Of a stretch of 64,000 nucleotides of DNA, positions 33,719-44,868 are shown in pieces. Under the pieces are notes generated by a model. The model was not told the DNA's origin and made no database searches. It saw nothing but the letters and a program-made list of their open reading frames with translations. The position numbers and the translations under genes were made by a program. This DNA is from Ochotona curzoniae. Taxonomy: Eukaryota > Chordata > Mammalia > Lagomorpha > Ochotonidae. Numbering within the stretch: the stretch's first letter is position 1; every line of letters begins with the position of its first letter. The DNA lies in assembly GCF_017591425.1 (NCBI RefSeq), contig NW_024466307.1, positions 4,789,001 to 4,853,000 of the forward strand, written 5' to 3'.

Positions 33719-36700
33719 AACTCAAGCTTGACTACAGAATTAAATGTCATTCCTCAAAACTGAAACCCCAGGAAGGAAATTTAGGCAAAATGCTCTTTGA
33801 TATTGATTGTGGTCATCATTTTTCGTGTATCCACCAGATAGTATGTCATAAAAAAATGTTAAAACAGACTTGAAAATTCTGGCAGATTTTGTGATTTTTT
33901 TTAAAATAATTACAAAATCTTGTTAACACTCCTAGAAAACAGAATAGTACACACACACACGTCTTTGAAAGTAAGGTTCATGCTGAAGAGACTATAACTT
34001 CAAGTCACATTTACTTTTTGTATACTACTCTCATAACTAACGTTAGCACTTCTGAAACTGCCCCCTCACATCCCTTTGTCACTTCAGCAGAACTACATTG
34101 ATTACGGACTGCAGGATCGAAAGGGCTGCAGGAGTGAATAATCTTGTCAATTGGAGAACAATCATTTCAAGTGCATTTATTAAGGAAAGGAAAATAACAG
34201 TGATTTCCAAGTTCCCTGTACTTACTTCTTGGAAATATCTATTTAGCTAGGCTTGAATATAGATCTGTCATCCAAAAAGATATTAGGCTCTGAATTGAAA
34301 AGAACAAATGATTCTGCATATAATGGTGAAAAGTAGAAGAACATTATAATGTTATTTAATTTGGTTTTGCAGAAAGCACTTTATATGAGAGATGGAGCAT
34401 TAGTGGCTGGGTGAATCTAATATGTGCTACCGAGGGCAAAAAGAAGTTACAGAAATCGAAGTAAATGAACTCAAGATCGCTACCAGAAAGTTTTACTTCC
34501 ACTGGCAGAATCTCAAGGGAAGTGGATAAATGAAATTGACTGAAACTACTGAAAAATTGACTGCAAACTTTTGTTGTTTTACATAAACATTTTGGTGTTA
34601 TAAAGGAGAGAAACTTGCTTTAGAAATTAAAAGCAAAAGAGAGCTTGAAGTTCCCAATCCCCTTAGGGACTTTGGCAGGGCATTTCAATGGACCAACTCA
34701 GCCTTCCGTGTTTCCTTCTAACTGCCCAGGAGGCAAAACCTTCCAAGTTTGAAAATGTTCCCCAAAAGCTTTTATAGCCCCAGAATATATAATGAATTCC
34801 TCCATCTCAACAAAATCATCAAAAACATAATTTAAGAATGACAAATCATTCATATAAATGCTACTCAAGAAATGAAAGTGAACACAGTAAACAAACTTCT
34901 AATTGTCTTCATCTGTAATCAGGATAACTAAAATCAGACAATAATCAGGTAACAGTTCAAGCATATGACCCATTATCTGTGGCCTGAGCAGGAAGAGGAA
35001 TTCAATCAGTGTACTTACAAGTACATAGGTATGAGAATCTGGTTACCCTGCAACTCGTGAAATTATTAAATGCAAATAAATGTACAAAACAAAAGCTTAA
35101 GACATGTAAAAAATAGTGTGATTTCATGGGTAAAACCAAAATTTGTATTGAAGGAATCTTCCTAATGCTGTAACAAGTTGCAAAACTGACACACTAGACC
35201 TAGCAATGAATATGTCTTTTTTCTATATTTGTTTTTACTTATTATCTTTTTTGAGCTCTCACATTGTTCAATAATTTGTCATTGAATAAACACAATCTGC
35301 TCAAATATCGACATTATTGACAGAAAGAGTCAGTTGTATACAACAAGTAGTTTCTAGAACTTTGACTATAACTTAAAATATTAACATAAAATATGTTATT
35401 AAAATAAAGCTTGTGACAACTGAAAACTTTGTCTTGGCAAGTGACGCTGGATGTGACAGCTCAGCTTGCAGCCCCAGTGCCTGACACAGCAGTCAGTCCC
35501 TGTGCATTTCAACCATCTCCACCAGAACAGTCACTTATCTAGAAGCTTTAGTTATGTGATGGTTCAAATACTAATTACTGAGCTGCAATAAAACAAACTT
35601 ATGAGAAGATGGTCACCAAATGGCTCTGAAATACTCATATTTTATACTAAAACACCTTCAAAAACACTAAGATAGTTTATCATTTTTAGATCTATCAGCT
35701 TAACATATACAGCACAACTAAGAAGGCTAAAGAAAAAAATCATGATGAAAGATGAAGAGAACAGAAAGGAAAAGGCATGAGAAAACATCGAAGAAAGCAA
35801 CAATTATAAGAACAAACTGAACACAAAGATAAGGAAAACAACTCATGAGAAATAGTCAGGCTTGGATTTATCCAGAAAATACTAATAGTGACACTAACCC
35901 TGATAGAGCGATACAGAAATCTCAAGGTCTTTTACATACCATCAAAGCAAAGATTTAGAAACAGTCTGAATTTAACTAAGAACATAACATTTCTAGGAAA
36001 ATAAAAGAGGGTTTTTATAATTTGTAAACATACCTGATGTGACAAGCTTTAAAAAGACAATAAAAAGAAAAGAAAGGTGTAGCATCTCCAGGATATTATT
36101 TTTCTATTTTTGAAAAATAATCATTCTTTAATTTTAATCATTTATAAGAACAATTTTTTTCTGAGTAAGGATATCAAAACTTGGTTTAAGACATGTATTT
36201 TTTTAATTGTTAGCAAAAGTTAATGGCTTTGCAAAAGATGTGAATCAATTTTATTGAAACATTTGCATATTAGGGCATTTAAATGGTAAAACAAACTTGA
36301 AGCCAAATGATGAGAAACTCGTCACCAAATCAGGTTTTCTCTGCTTTCTCATTCTTGCAGCAACTAGTGATTTTAATTCTAATGAAGTTCCAACTAGCAC
36401 TATAAATTTTGTTCTAATTAAAAACAGTGTATCATTCACAAATGGACTGCACTACAAACTGCAGCAGGACTTGAAGAATGAAGAATAAGCATGCCAAAAG
36501 ACTTTTCAATTCATTTCAACTTCACAAAAAAGGAAAATGCTTTGGTTTTTCATGATCTATCATTTTATGCTAAAGTAATACATTTTATAAGTAGTAGTGT
36601 GTGTCTGACTCATTCACCAGTGTTTTCATTTTCCTTACAAAATAGACACCACCATCTTAAAAAGAACTAAAACAATAATAGCATACTCAATCCAGCTGTT

Positions 36701-37904
36701 TAACAACTGAAGAGATGAGGAGATAAACAACTATGTAATGTGTCAAACTTCAGTCAAGCAGGGGAAGAATGATGACTCCGGCTAGTAGAGTCACCCTGAT
36801 GTTGCATTGTTCCCTGCATAATTAGACACTGGGGCATGCGTTACTTTGCACAAGACTCTCGTGTACTGACCCTGACTACAAGGGATGAGCTGTATTTAAG
36901 GCTTTTACAGACATTCACTACACAGTCCATTTCTGCTTTCAGGTTGCAAGCTCCCTACGAGGGAACCATACTGGGGCTCATATTACAATTACTTCATATA
37001 GACATAAAAACAAATACTCCCATAAATAAGTGAAATATCAATACATGAAGTCATGTATTGTCAATGATGAACCAAATTATGAGCTGGTGGGGAATGTTAT
37101 AAAGTGTTAAATGTTCAAAGGCATTATCCTCCCAGCTTCTTCAATTTTGAAATTCATGATCTCTTAATATTGATTATTATTCAACAATAAGCTGCTCCTG
37201 CATTAATACTAAAGTGCACTGTAGAAAGCACTTACTGATCTCAGTCTTTAAAAAAAGCCACAACACACTGGGAGGAAAGACTGAAAATTCAAGTGTATGT
37301 GACATTAAATGTTGAACTGGCGGGATTTATGTAACAGCTTATCAACATTTAAAGACAGTGGTACTTGATTCCCTCTTAAAGAAAAATTTATCTCTGAATT
37401 TGAAGCTGGTAAGTCATAGGAATAGCTTTTACAAAGAATGCTAATTCATGGCTTTATTAAATTCTCAGTGTATATATTGCAAACTACATAAATGGAAATG
37501 TCTGTGCACTGAGTCTCAGCATCAATAAAGTCCTGATTATGAGCCAAAAATGCCACAAGATTAAACTATTTGCTGTTCTATATTTTGATTAGTCCTTTTA
37601 ATTCTCAAAAAATGTTTTAGATGTAGATTTAAAGTGCTTTTAATTTCATAAATGCTTGTTTTGAAATGTATATTGTAAGAGATTCATGTCTTAGCTAATC
37701 AAGTGTAGTTTTGAAAACAGTCACACTACAAGCAAAGCAAGCTGTCCCATGATGGACTACCAAGAGGACCAGTCATTCTGCGAGGCTGCTTCCAATTCTG
37801 TAGGCAAGCAGACATAGTAGACCAATTATACAGCTCATATATATCCATTCTGTACTTGTAGGAGCGATGTCTTTACACACTCAATGCAAATCATAAAAAA
37901 AGAT
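33714..37904. other. SINE-free unassigned DNA
   Basis: No gene or repeat is recognised with confidence in 4.2 kb. A CAAGCTCCCTACGAGGG phrase at 36949-36965 slightly resembles the end of L2 LINEs but is not enough to call. The section 34080-35000 has even composition and no simple repeats, and could hold conserved noncoding elements. Confidence 0.4.
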
Positions 37905-38262
37905 ACTTGTCTTCACCTGTTGGAGCTGCTCTGACAAAGGTCAGTGGACTCAATCACTTGAAGAACCATCAACACGGCTTTCACTGTCTGGCGGCTGAGC
38001 CCAGGATGAAGGCACTGCTAGAGTGCATATATTGTGATGGCCTGTTTCATCACAGTGGCGCTCCTGCGGTAGCTCACAGCACACAAGGAGCCAGCGGCAT
38101 CCCTGGCATCTCTTCCAAATGCACTAATCTTGATCACAAGGGTCGTCCCTCATATCCACTCACCTCCCATAGGACTTACTTCCCAACATCATCACCTTGG
38201 GGGTTAGAAGTTCAACAGATACATGCTTGAGGCTGATGCAAACATTCAAATATAAACAATGT
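37905..38262 (+). repeat. Ancient mammalian interspersed repeat, copy 2
   Basis: This shares its family with 7540-7835: CATCATCACCTTGGGGGTTA, then GAAGTTCAACAGATACATG, CAAACATTCAAAT, and upstream GCACTAATCTTGATCACAAG. These match the order ...CACTAATCC...ATCACCTTGGGGGTTAGG...CAACATATG...CAAACATTCAG of a common ancient element. The 107-codon frame (37907-38230) lies wholly inside it and has no known domain, so I do not call a gene. Confidence 0.6.
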
Positions 38263-38459
38263 TACGAAATAGCTTAGAATTTTTCAGGTTCTCAACTTGA
38301 AAAATCTAGACTTAAGTTCAGTGAGGTGGCTTTCAATCCCTGCACTGTTTGCCACTTTCTCTTTCTTGATCCACTCCCGATCAAACCCCCTTGCTATCAT
38401 TCTGCTACTTCTCTGGCTATAAAATATCAAATAGGAAATATTTCTGTCTTATTTTTTTA

Positions 38460-38690
38460 ATGAAGATATACTTCATGAAGATGAATTTGAAATAAAGTTA
38501 CAGAAATAAAGGGAAAGAGAAAGATCACCTATCCTCTGACTCATTCTCCAAATAGCCTCAATGACTGAAATCAGAAGCTTCACTCAATCACTAGTGTTTT
38601 GGACTTACTGAAAATTAGTACCATCTAAATTAGTGAATGGAAGTAGAACATCATAAATCTGGGATAGTAAGTAAATGTGACACACACAGA
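38460..38690 (-). mobile_element. Degraded CSINE fragment, minus strand
   Basis: The TTACAGAAATAAAGGGAAAG, then CTATCCTCTGACTCATTCTC and CAAATAGCCTCAATGAC landmarks match the reversed 3' half of a CSINE. The head side fades into unassigned sequence. Confidence 0.6.
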
Positions 38691-40075
38691 CTGACAAGCC
38701 AAGAGTTCCAGTGATCTATACACACACGTCAGGACAGAGAATCAAACTCTGATAAGGAGAAGTACCTGTTTCCAGTGGAATCAATAAAGTAAACGTGGTC
38801 TTTGAAACTAGAGATACTTAAACTGTGTATTTTAATGTATTTTCAAAGTTATTTTATATATTAATTTCAATTATATAAAAATTAACACATCTGAAATTTT
38901 CAGATCTGAAAAATATCTGAAAGACATTAGAAGAGGTTTTATTAATCCTATCATAAATTCACCACAGAAAGAAAACAAGAATGACCTTTAGAGAATAAAT
39001 CGATAAGGTTAGTTTAAACCATAAATCCAGTTAATATGAAGCATCCCCAATCTTTGAGATATCTTGAATGGTTAATATCCTTCAACGTACTCATACAGTT
39101 CTGTAGGAAACCACATTTTAAAAATCAATATTGGCAAAATTATATGAGATGTTGGCATCAATATTAAATTTGGATTCAAATGATTAAGTTAGTTCATACT
39201 CAGTGGCCTCTGCGGTGCAAGATACAGACTAAAGCATGCTCAATCTTGCTGCATTTGTAGGCAGCTGACACCAAACCAGTGTCTTTTTGCCACTTAGAGA
39301 ACACTGTATTATTTCCAGCCTTTCACTTTTCAGATGAAATCTGACAAGCTAAGAATAATACTTTTAATTACTCCCATTTTCTCTTTGCTGAAGGACCACT
39401 CATCATTTTCTCCGTCAATCGTCTGATGGTTCTTTGTGACTCCTGAAAGGCAATTGCCAGAACTAATCATTCTTGAAACAGAAGAGAGAAGATATTTAAT
39501 GGGTGGGAAGTCCATTGAACTGCTTTAGAAAATAGCAAAATAAGACGCTGAACCTTATTTCCATGCCGTTCTTCAAAGAGTGCTGGAGCTAGTAAGGGCT
39601 ATGGATGTGTGCTCCTTTAACTGACCATCGTCTATTCACCTACTCAAACATCTCTTCAAACTTGTACCATTTATTCAAGGAAGATGAAAAGTTCAAATTG
39701 AAGCTTAATAATGAAGAGGCTGACCATTATTATTTAAAAATTGAGATACTTTATAATATATTCTTTTCACTTAAATCATCCAACACTTTACACATGTTTC
39801 CAAAGAATAAATATAATGAAGTAGTTATAATTTTCAGAACTTCTGTGTTCTATAAATGTTTTATATATTTGTTATCTTTTGAAGAATGTATATGCAGTTA
39901 TCTATAAGGTAAAATTTCAGTTTTTATAGCCATAGAAATCTTCAAAATAAGGAGATTAGGGAATGTTGACGCCACTATTTTCTAATGATGTTACATTACA
40001 TTAACAGGTTGGGTAGTATAATCAAATTCCTGTATTAATTTTTTACCCACTTATTTACTCTCATACTATCAAAGA
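38691..40075. other. Unassigned AT-rich DNA
   Basis: No gene recognised. The 100-codon frame at 39605-39907 is AT-driven with no motif. Confidence 0.4.
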
Positions 40076-40680
40076 CTATCTGAATCACCACAATAAATAT
40101 ATTTGCTATAAAATAATGACATTAAGAAAATGAAAAGATTGACCAAAGACTGGGAAAGGAATTAGAACTTACCTGATAAAGGTCATACATTCAGAAAATA
40201 CAAATAACTCTTATACATTGCTAATAAGAAAAGTAACCCAAATCAAAATATGGATAACTGTATCAACACAGAGAATATGCAAATGCAAATAACATGAAAT
40301 TTTGCTAAATGTTATTAGTGATTATAGAAATGTAAATTAACCCCAGAATGATGTACTACTGGAGTCATCCTCTAAAAGGGATGCTGTAAAAAATAAGAGT
40401 GCTTAAACAAAGTATTGATGAGTACATGAAGTCTCATCCACTAAAGTTGAATACCAACACGAGAGAAAACAGTTTGATAGTCTCTTAAAATTTAAATCAT
40501 ACAATTATTGTATGTCTAGAAATCTGATCTTAAGGTACTCACTTCATTGAATTTAATATTTATCTACGCAGACATGAAAAATTATACAAACATTACTCAA
40601 AATAGTCAAAAGTACTCTACAAGCATAAATAGTACAAATGTTCATCAACAGAAGTAAAAACTGTGGCATACCTTCTCTCC
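40076..40680 (+). mobile_element. L1 ORF2 3' region, degraded
   Basis: The text follows the last part of L1 ORF2: GAAATGTAAATTAACCCCAG, ATGATGTACTACTGG, GAAAACAGTTTGATAGTCTC, TCAAAATAGTCAAAAG and AAATGTTCATCAACAG. These correspond to the cysteine-rich C-terminal coding area and its tail. All frames are broken. Confidence 0.75.
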
Positions 40681-40905
40681 TAAAGGTACTGGCAGTTAAC
40701 AGCTACGAATCTTCTAGGGGAGTGCCTTGCTTCAAGTCCTTCTGGCTCCAATTCCAGTTTTCCCTGTTGCAGACATGGGAGGCAGGAGGTGATGTTTGAT
40801 ATTGGCACGGTGGTGCCTCCCACTCATATTGGAGAACTCAATGGAGTTTCTAATTCCGGACTAAGGCGAAGCCAAGTTCAGGCCACTGCGGGGGAGAATA
40901 ATGAG
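40681..40905 (+). mobile_element. Degraded CSINE, plus strand
   Basis: Ordered weak matches: AGTGCCTTGCTTCAAGTCCT, TGGCTCCAATTCCAG, GGCAGGAGGTGATG and GCCACTGCGGGGGAG. Inserted right after the L1 3' fragment. Confidence 0.5.
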
Positions 40906-41229
40906 AAGCAGTTGTCAACCTCTGCTCCTTGAACAATATTTACAAATATTTTGGGGTCTGTACATCTTCAAAAAAACATAATTCATCTTACAACTTATAT
41001 ATAATTCAAGAAAAAAATTATTTTCTGGACTTCTTACAGTATTTCTTTGAGAAACCATTTCTATACCATACAATGCATTCACGTCAAGTGTGCAGTGCAA
41101 TATAGTTTGCAGTATATCTGCTGAAGAGGCTGGCCATCACCAAAGTCAATTTTAGAATACAGTATCCCAGAATGAAAACTCACACTCTTCAGATATCACT
41201 ACCTTATATGTTCATGTCTTTCCCATTCA
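40906..41229. other. Unassigned spacer
   Basis: No gene. A GCATTCACGTCAAGTGTGCA phrase at 41075-41094 is reminiscent of L1-associated 3' sequence but was not assigned. Confidence 0.35.
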
Positions 41230-42171
41230 TCACACAAACAGTATAACTACATATATTCAACTGTTCAAAAATGAAATTCAGAAAATAAACCAGCTTACAC
41301 CAGCAAGAAACATAAATGAAAATAAAGCCTAGTCAGAAGAGAAAATGTAAACATAAAAATACAACACTGATGACAGGTAAGAAAATAAAGGTAAGGAAAG
41401 ATGTCAATGTTCATGAATTAGAAGAATTAACGTCATTAAATACAGATTCTCCCCAGAGTCATCAGCAAACTCATTGAAATCTCCATCAGAAATGAAAGGA
41501 TATTATTTACAGAGAAAACACAAAGCACTCTAAATACCAAAAGGAGAAAAAAGAACCCAATATACATGAAAGCTACAGTAATCCATACAGACTGATACCA
41601 AGATAAAGACAGATATAATCCAATGGAACAGAATAAAAAACCCATAAATAAGCTCACACATCTATGGCTACAAGTAATTCTGTAAGGCTGTAAGGAGCAC
41701 ATGTGGAAAAAAGAGGATTTGTTTCCACACGCAAAACAAACTGAGTTTTTAATCTTGTATAATACGCAAAAGTCAACTCAAAAAGAATTGAATATTAAAT
41801 GAACATTTAACTATAAGAATCCAAACTAAATCTATGAAATGAAAACTTGGTGGCAATTCCATGATATAAGCATAGATCACAATGTTTTTGGATATGACCC
41901 TAAAAGCATAGACAATAAAAACAAAAACAAATGAAATTCTAACAGAAAATAATAATAAAAAGCAGTATGATGTAATATGCACGGAATCTGAGAGTACAGT
42001 TGCTAACCAAGCATCTAATAAGAGGTGAATATTCAAAATATGTTAGCAAATTAACTAATTAGCAACAAGACAAATAACCAAATTAAAATGTAGGTAAAGG
42101 ATATGAAAAAAAAGGATTCACATGTATCTGAAGAATATGAGTAATAACACTAATCAGCAAGAAATGAAAAT
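41230..42171 (+). mobile_element. L1 ORF2 fragment, 5' of nested SINE
   Basis: Broken ORF2 text in order: AATGTTCATGAATTAGAAGA, AAGCTACAGTAATCCATACA, GACAGATATAATCCAATGGA, AGAATAAAAAACCCATAAAT and GACCCTAAAAGCATAGACAA. These are diagnostic of the L1 region after the reverse transcriptase. The element continues after the SINE at 42503, and then after a second SINE. Old L1 subfamily, non-functional. Confidence 0.82.
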
Positions 42172-42505
42172 TAGGGACCTGGGATGATAGCTTAATAGTT
42201 AAATCCTCACTTTGCAAGTGCCAGGATCCCATATGGCACCGGTTCATGTGCCAGCTGCTCCAATTTCCAACCAGCTCCCTGCTTATGGCATGAAATAATA
42301 GGGGAGGATGGCCCAAGCCCTTGGGACCTTGTACCCATGTGGGTGACTGGAAAGAAGCTCCTGCTTCTTGGCTTCAGATTGGCTCAGCTCCAGACGTTGT
42401 GGCCATCTGAGGAGTGAACCAACAGATGGAAGACCTTTCTGCCTCTCCTTCCCTCTGTAAATCTAACCTACCTTTCCAATGGAAATAAAATATTTCAAAA
42501 AAGAG
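42172..42505 (+). mobile_element. CSINE inserted in L1, with TSD
   Basis: A pika-type SINE (GGGACCTGGGATGATAGCTT head, AAATCCTCACTTTGCAAGTG, CAACCAGCTCCCTGCTTATG, GGTGACTGGAAAGAAGCTCC, CCTTTCCAATGGAAATAAAA tail). The sequence AGAAATGAAAA flanks it on both sides (about 42158-42170 and 42506-42518), and L1 ORF2 text resumes immediately after. It is therefore younger than the L1. Confidence 0.88.
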
Positions 42506-42944
42506 AGAGAAATGAAAACTAAATTCACATTTGTTAGAATGACTTTTACACAAAAAGGTAAAACATAACAAGCTGTGTTGATGCTGTAGGGAAAAACCCG
42601 AACACTGTTGATAATAATGTAAATTTATAGTTACAGAAAGCATTTTAAATGTTCATCAAAAAGTTAAAGACAGAAATAGTGTGTGATACGGAAACAAGCC
42701 ACACAGAAACAGTCATCTGTACTCACATGTTCATCACAACATTTTTTACAACAGTCAAGATGGGAAACCACCTTAGTGTCCAGCAGTAGATGGGCCAACA
42801 TACAGAACATGCATGATTTTCTAAAAAAAGTAAGCCCTGTCATTGAAGACTTTACACATGAACCTGAGAACATTTGTTAAATGAAATACACCATGCCCAG
42901 AAAGTAACATACCAAATGATTTCACTTCTGTGTGGAATCTGAAG
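42506..42944 (+). mobile_element. L1 ORF2 end, between two SINEs
   Basis: Continuation of the same L1: TGTTCATCACAACATTTTTT, ACAACAGTCAAGATGGGAAA, CAGTAGATGGGCCAACAT and ACCAAATGATTTCACTTCTG match the extreme end of ORF2 and the start of the 3' UTR in old L1 families. Confidence 0.8.
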
Positions 42945-43303
42945 ATGCTGGACACATGGGCTAGCACTGTTCTACAACGGATTGAACACCATCACCTGCG
43001 ACACAGCTGTCCCATATCGGAGTGCCAGTTCTAGTCTCAAGTGATTTGTTCCCAATATAAAGTCCTGCTAATGTTCATGGGAAGGCAACAAAAGACAGTT
43101 CAAGGACATGGGCCCCTGTCATCCACATGGGAAGCAAAGATGGAGTTCCCAGAACCTGGCTTGAGTCTGGTCCAGAAAGGACTGTTGCAGCCGTTTCTTA
43201 AGTGAATAAATTTATGGAAAATGTCTCTCTTCCTCCCCCTTCTCTCTCTGTTTCTTTGATTTACAGATAAATAAATAGATGTATTTTAACAGCTTTTTGA
43301 ATA
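42945..43303 (+). mobile_element. Old CSINE inserted in L1 3' UTR
   Basis: Landmarks: GGCTAGCACTGTTCTACAAC head, CACCATCACCTGCGACACAG, CCAGTTCTAGTCTCAAGTG (B-box area), TGTTGCAGCCGTTTCTTAAG and a TAAATAAATAGATGTA tail. It separates two parts of the same L1. Confidence 0.8.
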
Positions 43304-43660
43304 AGGAAAACAATGATGGAAACATGGAGGTTAAGGGAAGGACCAGCTTGGGGAGATATTAATCAATACAACCAAAAACTAGGTTTAAAATGGAGAATTA
43401 GTTTGAGCTCTACAGATTAAGAGCTCTCTTGATTAAATTTAATCACAAAGTGCTATATTGTTAAAAATTAAGAGGTATATTTTAAACATCATCATAAAAA
43501 AGAGAAGGAAATAAATATATTAACAAGCTCAATTGACCTATTTCGGAGTATATACATATTTAAAACATAATGTGGTATATGATAACTAAAGTCATAAGTT
43601 AAAATGCTATACACGATAAATATATATATGAATACGTTACTGGTCAACAAAAATGACAAT
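43304..43660 (+). mobile_element. L1 3' UTR, after the second SINE
   Basis: GAAACATGGAGGTTAAGGGA, GCTTGGGGAGATATTAATCA, GAGGTATATTTTAAACATCA and AAGCTCAATTGACC match the order of L1MA-type 3' UTRs (GGTTGCC...GGGGAGATGTTGGTCAAAGG...TTAAGTG...). The 3' boundary is approximate because the AT-rich tail merges into flanking DNA. Confidence 0.65.
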
Positions 43661-44811
43661 AAAGGCATATGTTATTACACATGCAAGTGTGAATATAAAC
43701 ACCTAAAAAATTAAATTGATAATCCTGATTGTATCTGGTATTAATTCCTTAAATATTTTGTATGTTATTCCACAAATAGGCTGCTATGGCTTAAATATAA
43801 ATGAAATTACACATTTCATATAGCTAACTTAAATACATTATATCATATATTTGAAACATAACAAGTATTCTAATTTATATGCCATAACTTTAAATATATA
43901 TATATATATACATCATATTGTACGTATATATAGAAATATCATTTGGAAGATACTGTTAAGTGTTTTCAGCTGAAGACACTATTTATTATTTTCAATTGAC
44001 TGGATATGTAAAGACTGTGAGGGTTTGTATACTCTTGTAATCAATATATATATATTCTTGTTTTCCATTATTTAATCCCCAACAAATTCATAGTTCTAAG
44101 TCTTTTCTGCCATTGAAATATTATACCTGTTTTTCAATGTATTTCAAATTACATATTTATTCTACTTTGAAAATTGAGAAGAAAATGGTCAAAATTATAG
44201 CTTGGTCACTATATGCATTTCTCAAACATTTACAAGTACTATTTTTTTTAGGATCTGAAGTACTATATATTAAAAAATGCTTCTTACATATTATCATTAA
44301 TTTTTCAAATTCACTGAATCAACCAGAGGAAAAATACATGAAACCAACCATTACTTTCACTGTGGGAGAAAGAAGTTATACATTAGTTCTAACAACTGTG
44401 GTTAAATCAAAAGTGGCAAAATATATTTCTCAGTTTGCAACATGGAGAACTAAGGGATTGGAAATCTACATCCTAGCTGGCAGTAGATCCTCTTTTCTGT
44501 CAAATCTGTAACCAACAGAGCTGTACTTACTCAACAGGAGTCTGGGCAGTCTAGCATTTTTCTTCCTGTAGAAGGTACATGCATTTTGGAGGCTCTTGCA
44601 TTCCTCACGCTGTAAATCTGAAGTTGAATTCCCAACCTCAGAAGACTGTGCAGCACCTCAAAGCTTTGTTGGTTTGTTTGTTTTTATGTAGCACATTTTT
44701 TAAATGCTTAACTGTCTACATACAAGTCGACATTTGCATAAAGCTAACTCCTTTTTATTGTCTTCTTGTTGTCTTTTTTATTGTCTTTTTAAATACTACT
44801 TCAGTTAAGGG
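43661..44811. other. Unassigned AT-rich DNA
   Basis: Contains an (AT)8 tract at 43894-43910. The 132-codon plus frame at 44113-44511 starts with hydrophobic, AT-coded residues and matches no family, so it is taken as chance. Confidence 0.4.
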
Positions 44812-44868
44812 TTCTGCTAAAGTCCTTGCCTTGCATGAGCCAGGATCCCATATGGGCATTGTTTCCAT
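44812..44868 (+). mobile_element. CSINE 5' fragment
   Basis: GCTAAAGTCCTTGCCTTGCA, then GCCAGGATCCCATATGGGC, is the 5' quarter of a pika-type SINE without its head or body. It is truncated on both sides. Confidence 0.7.

Noticed and set aside
36945..36990. L2 LINE-like phrase
   Set aside because: Only one short phrase fits and the typical CAATAAATGTTTGTTGAATG end is absent.
37907..38230. 107-codon open frame considered as a gene
   Set aside because: Lies within an ancient interspersed repeat also present at 7.5 kb and shows no protein family signature.
44113..44511. 132-codon open frame
   Set aside because: AT-rich codons, hydrophobic start, no known domain and no splice or repeat support. 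Best explained by chance.
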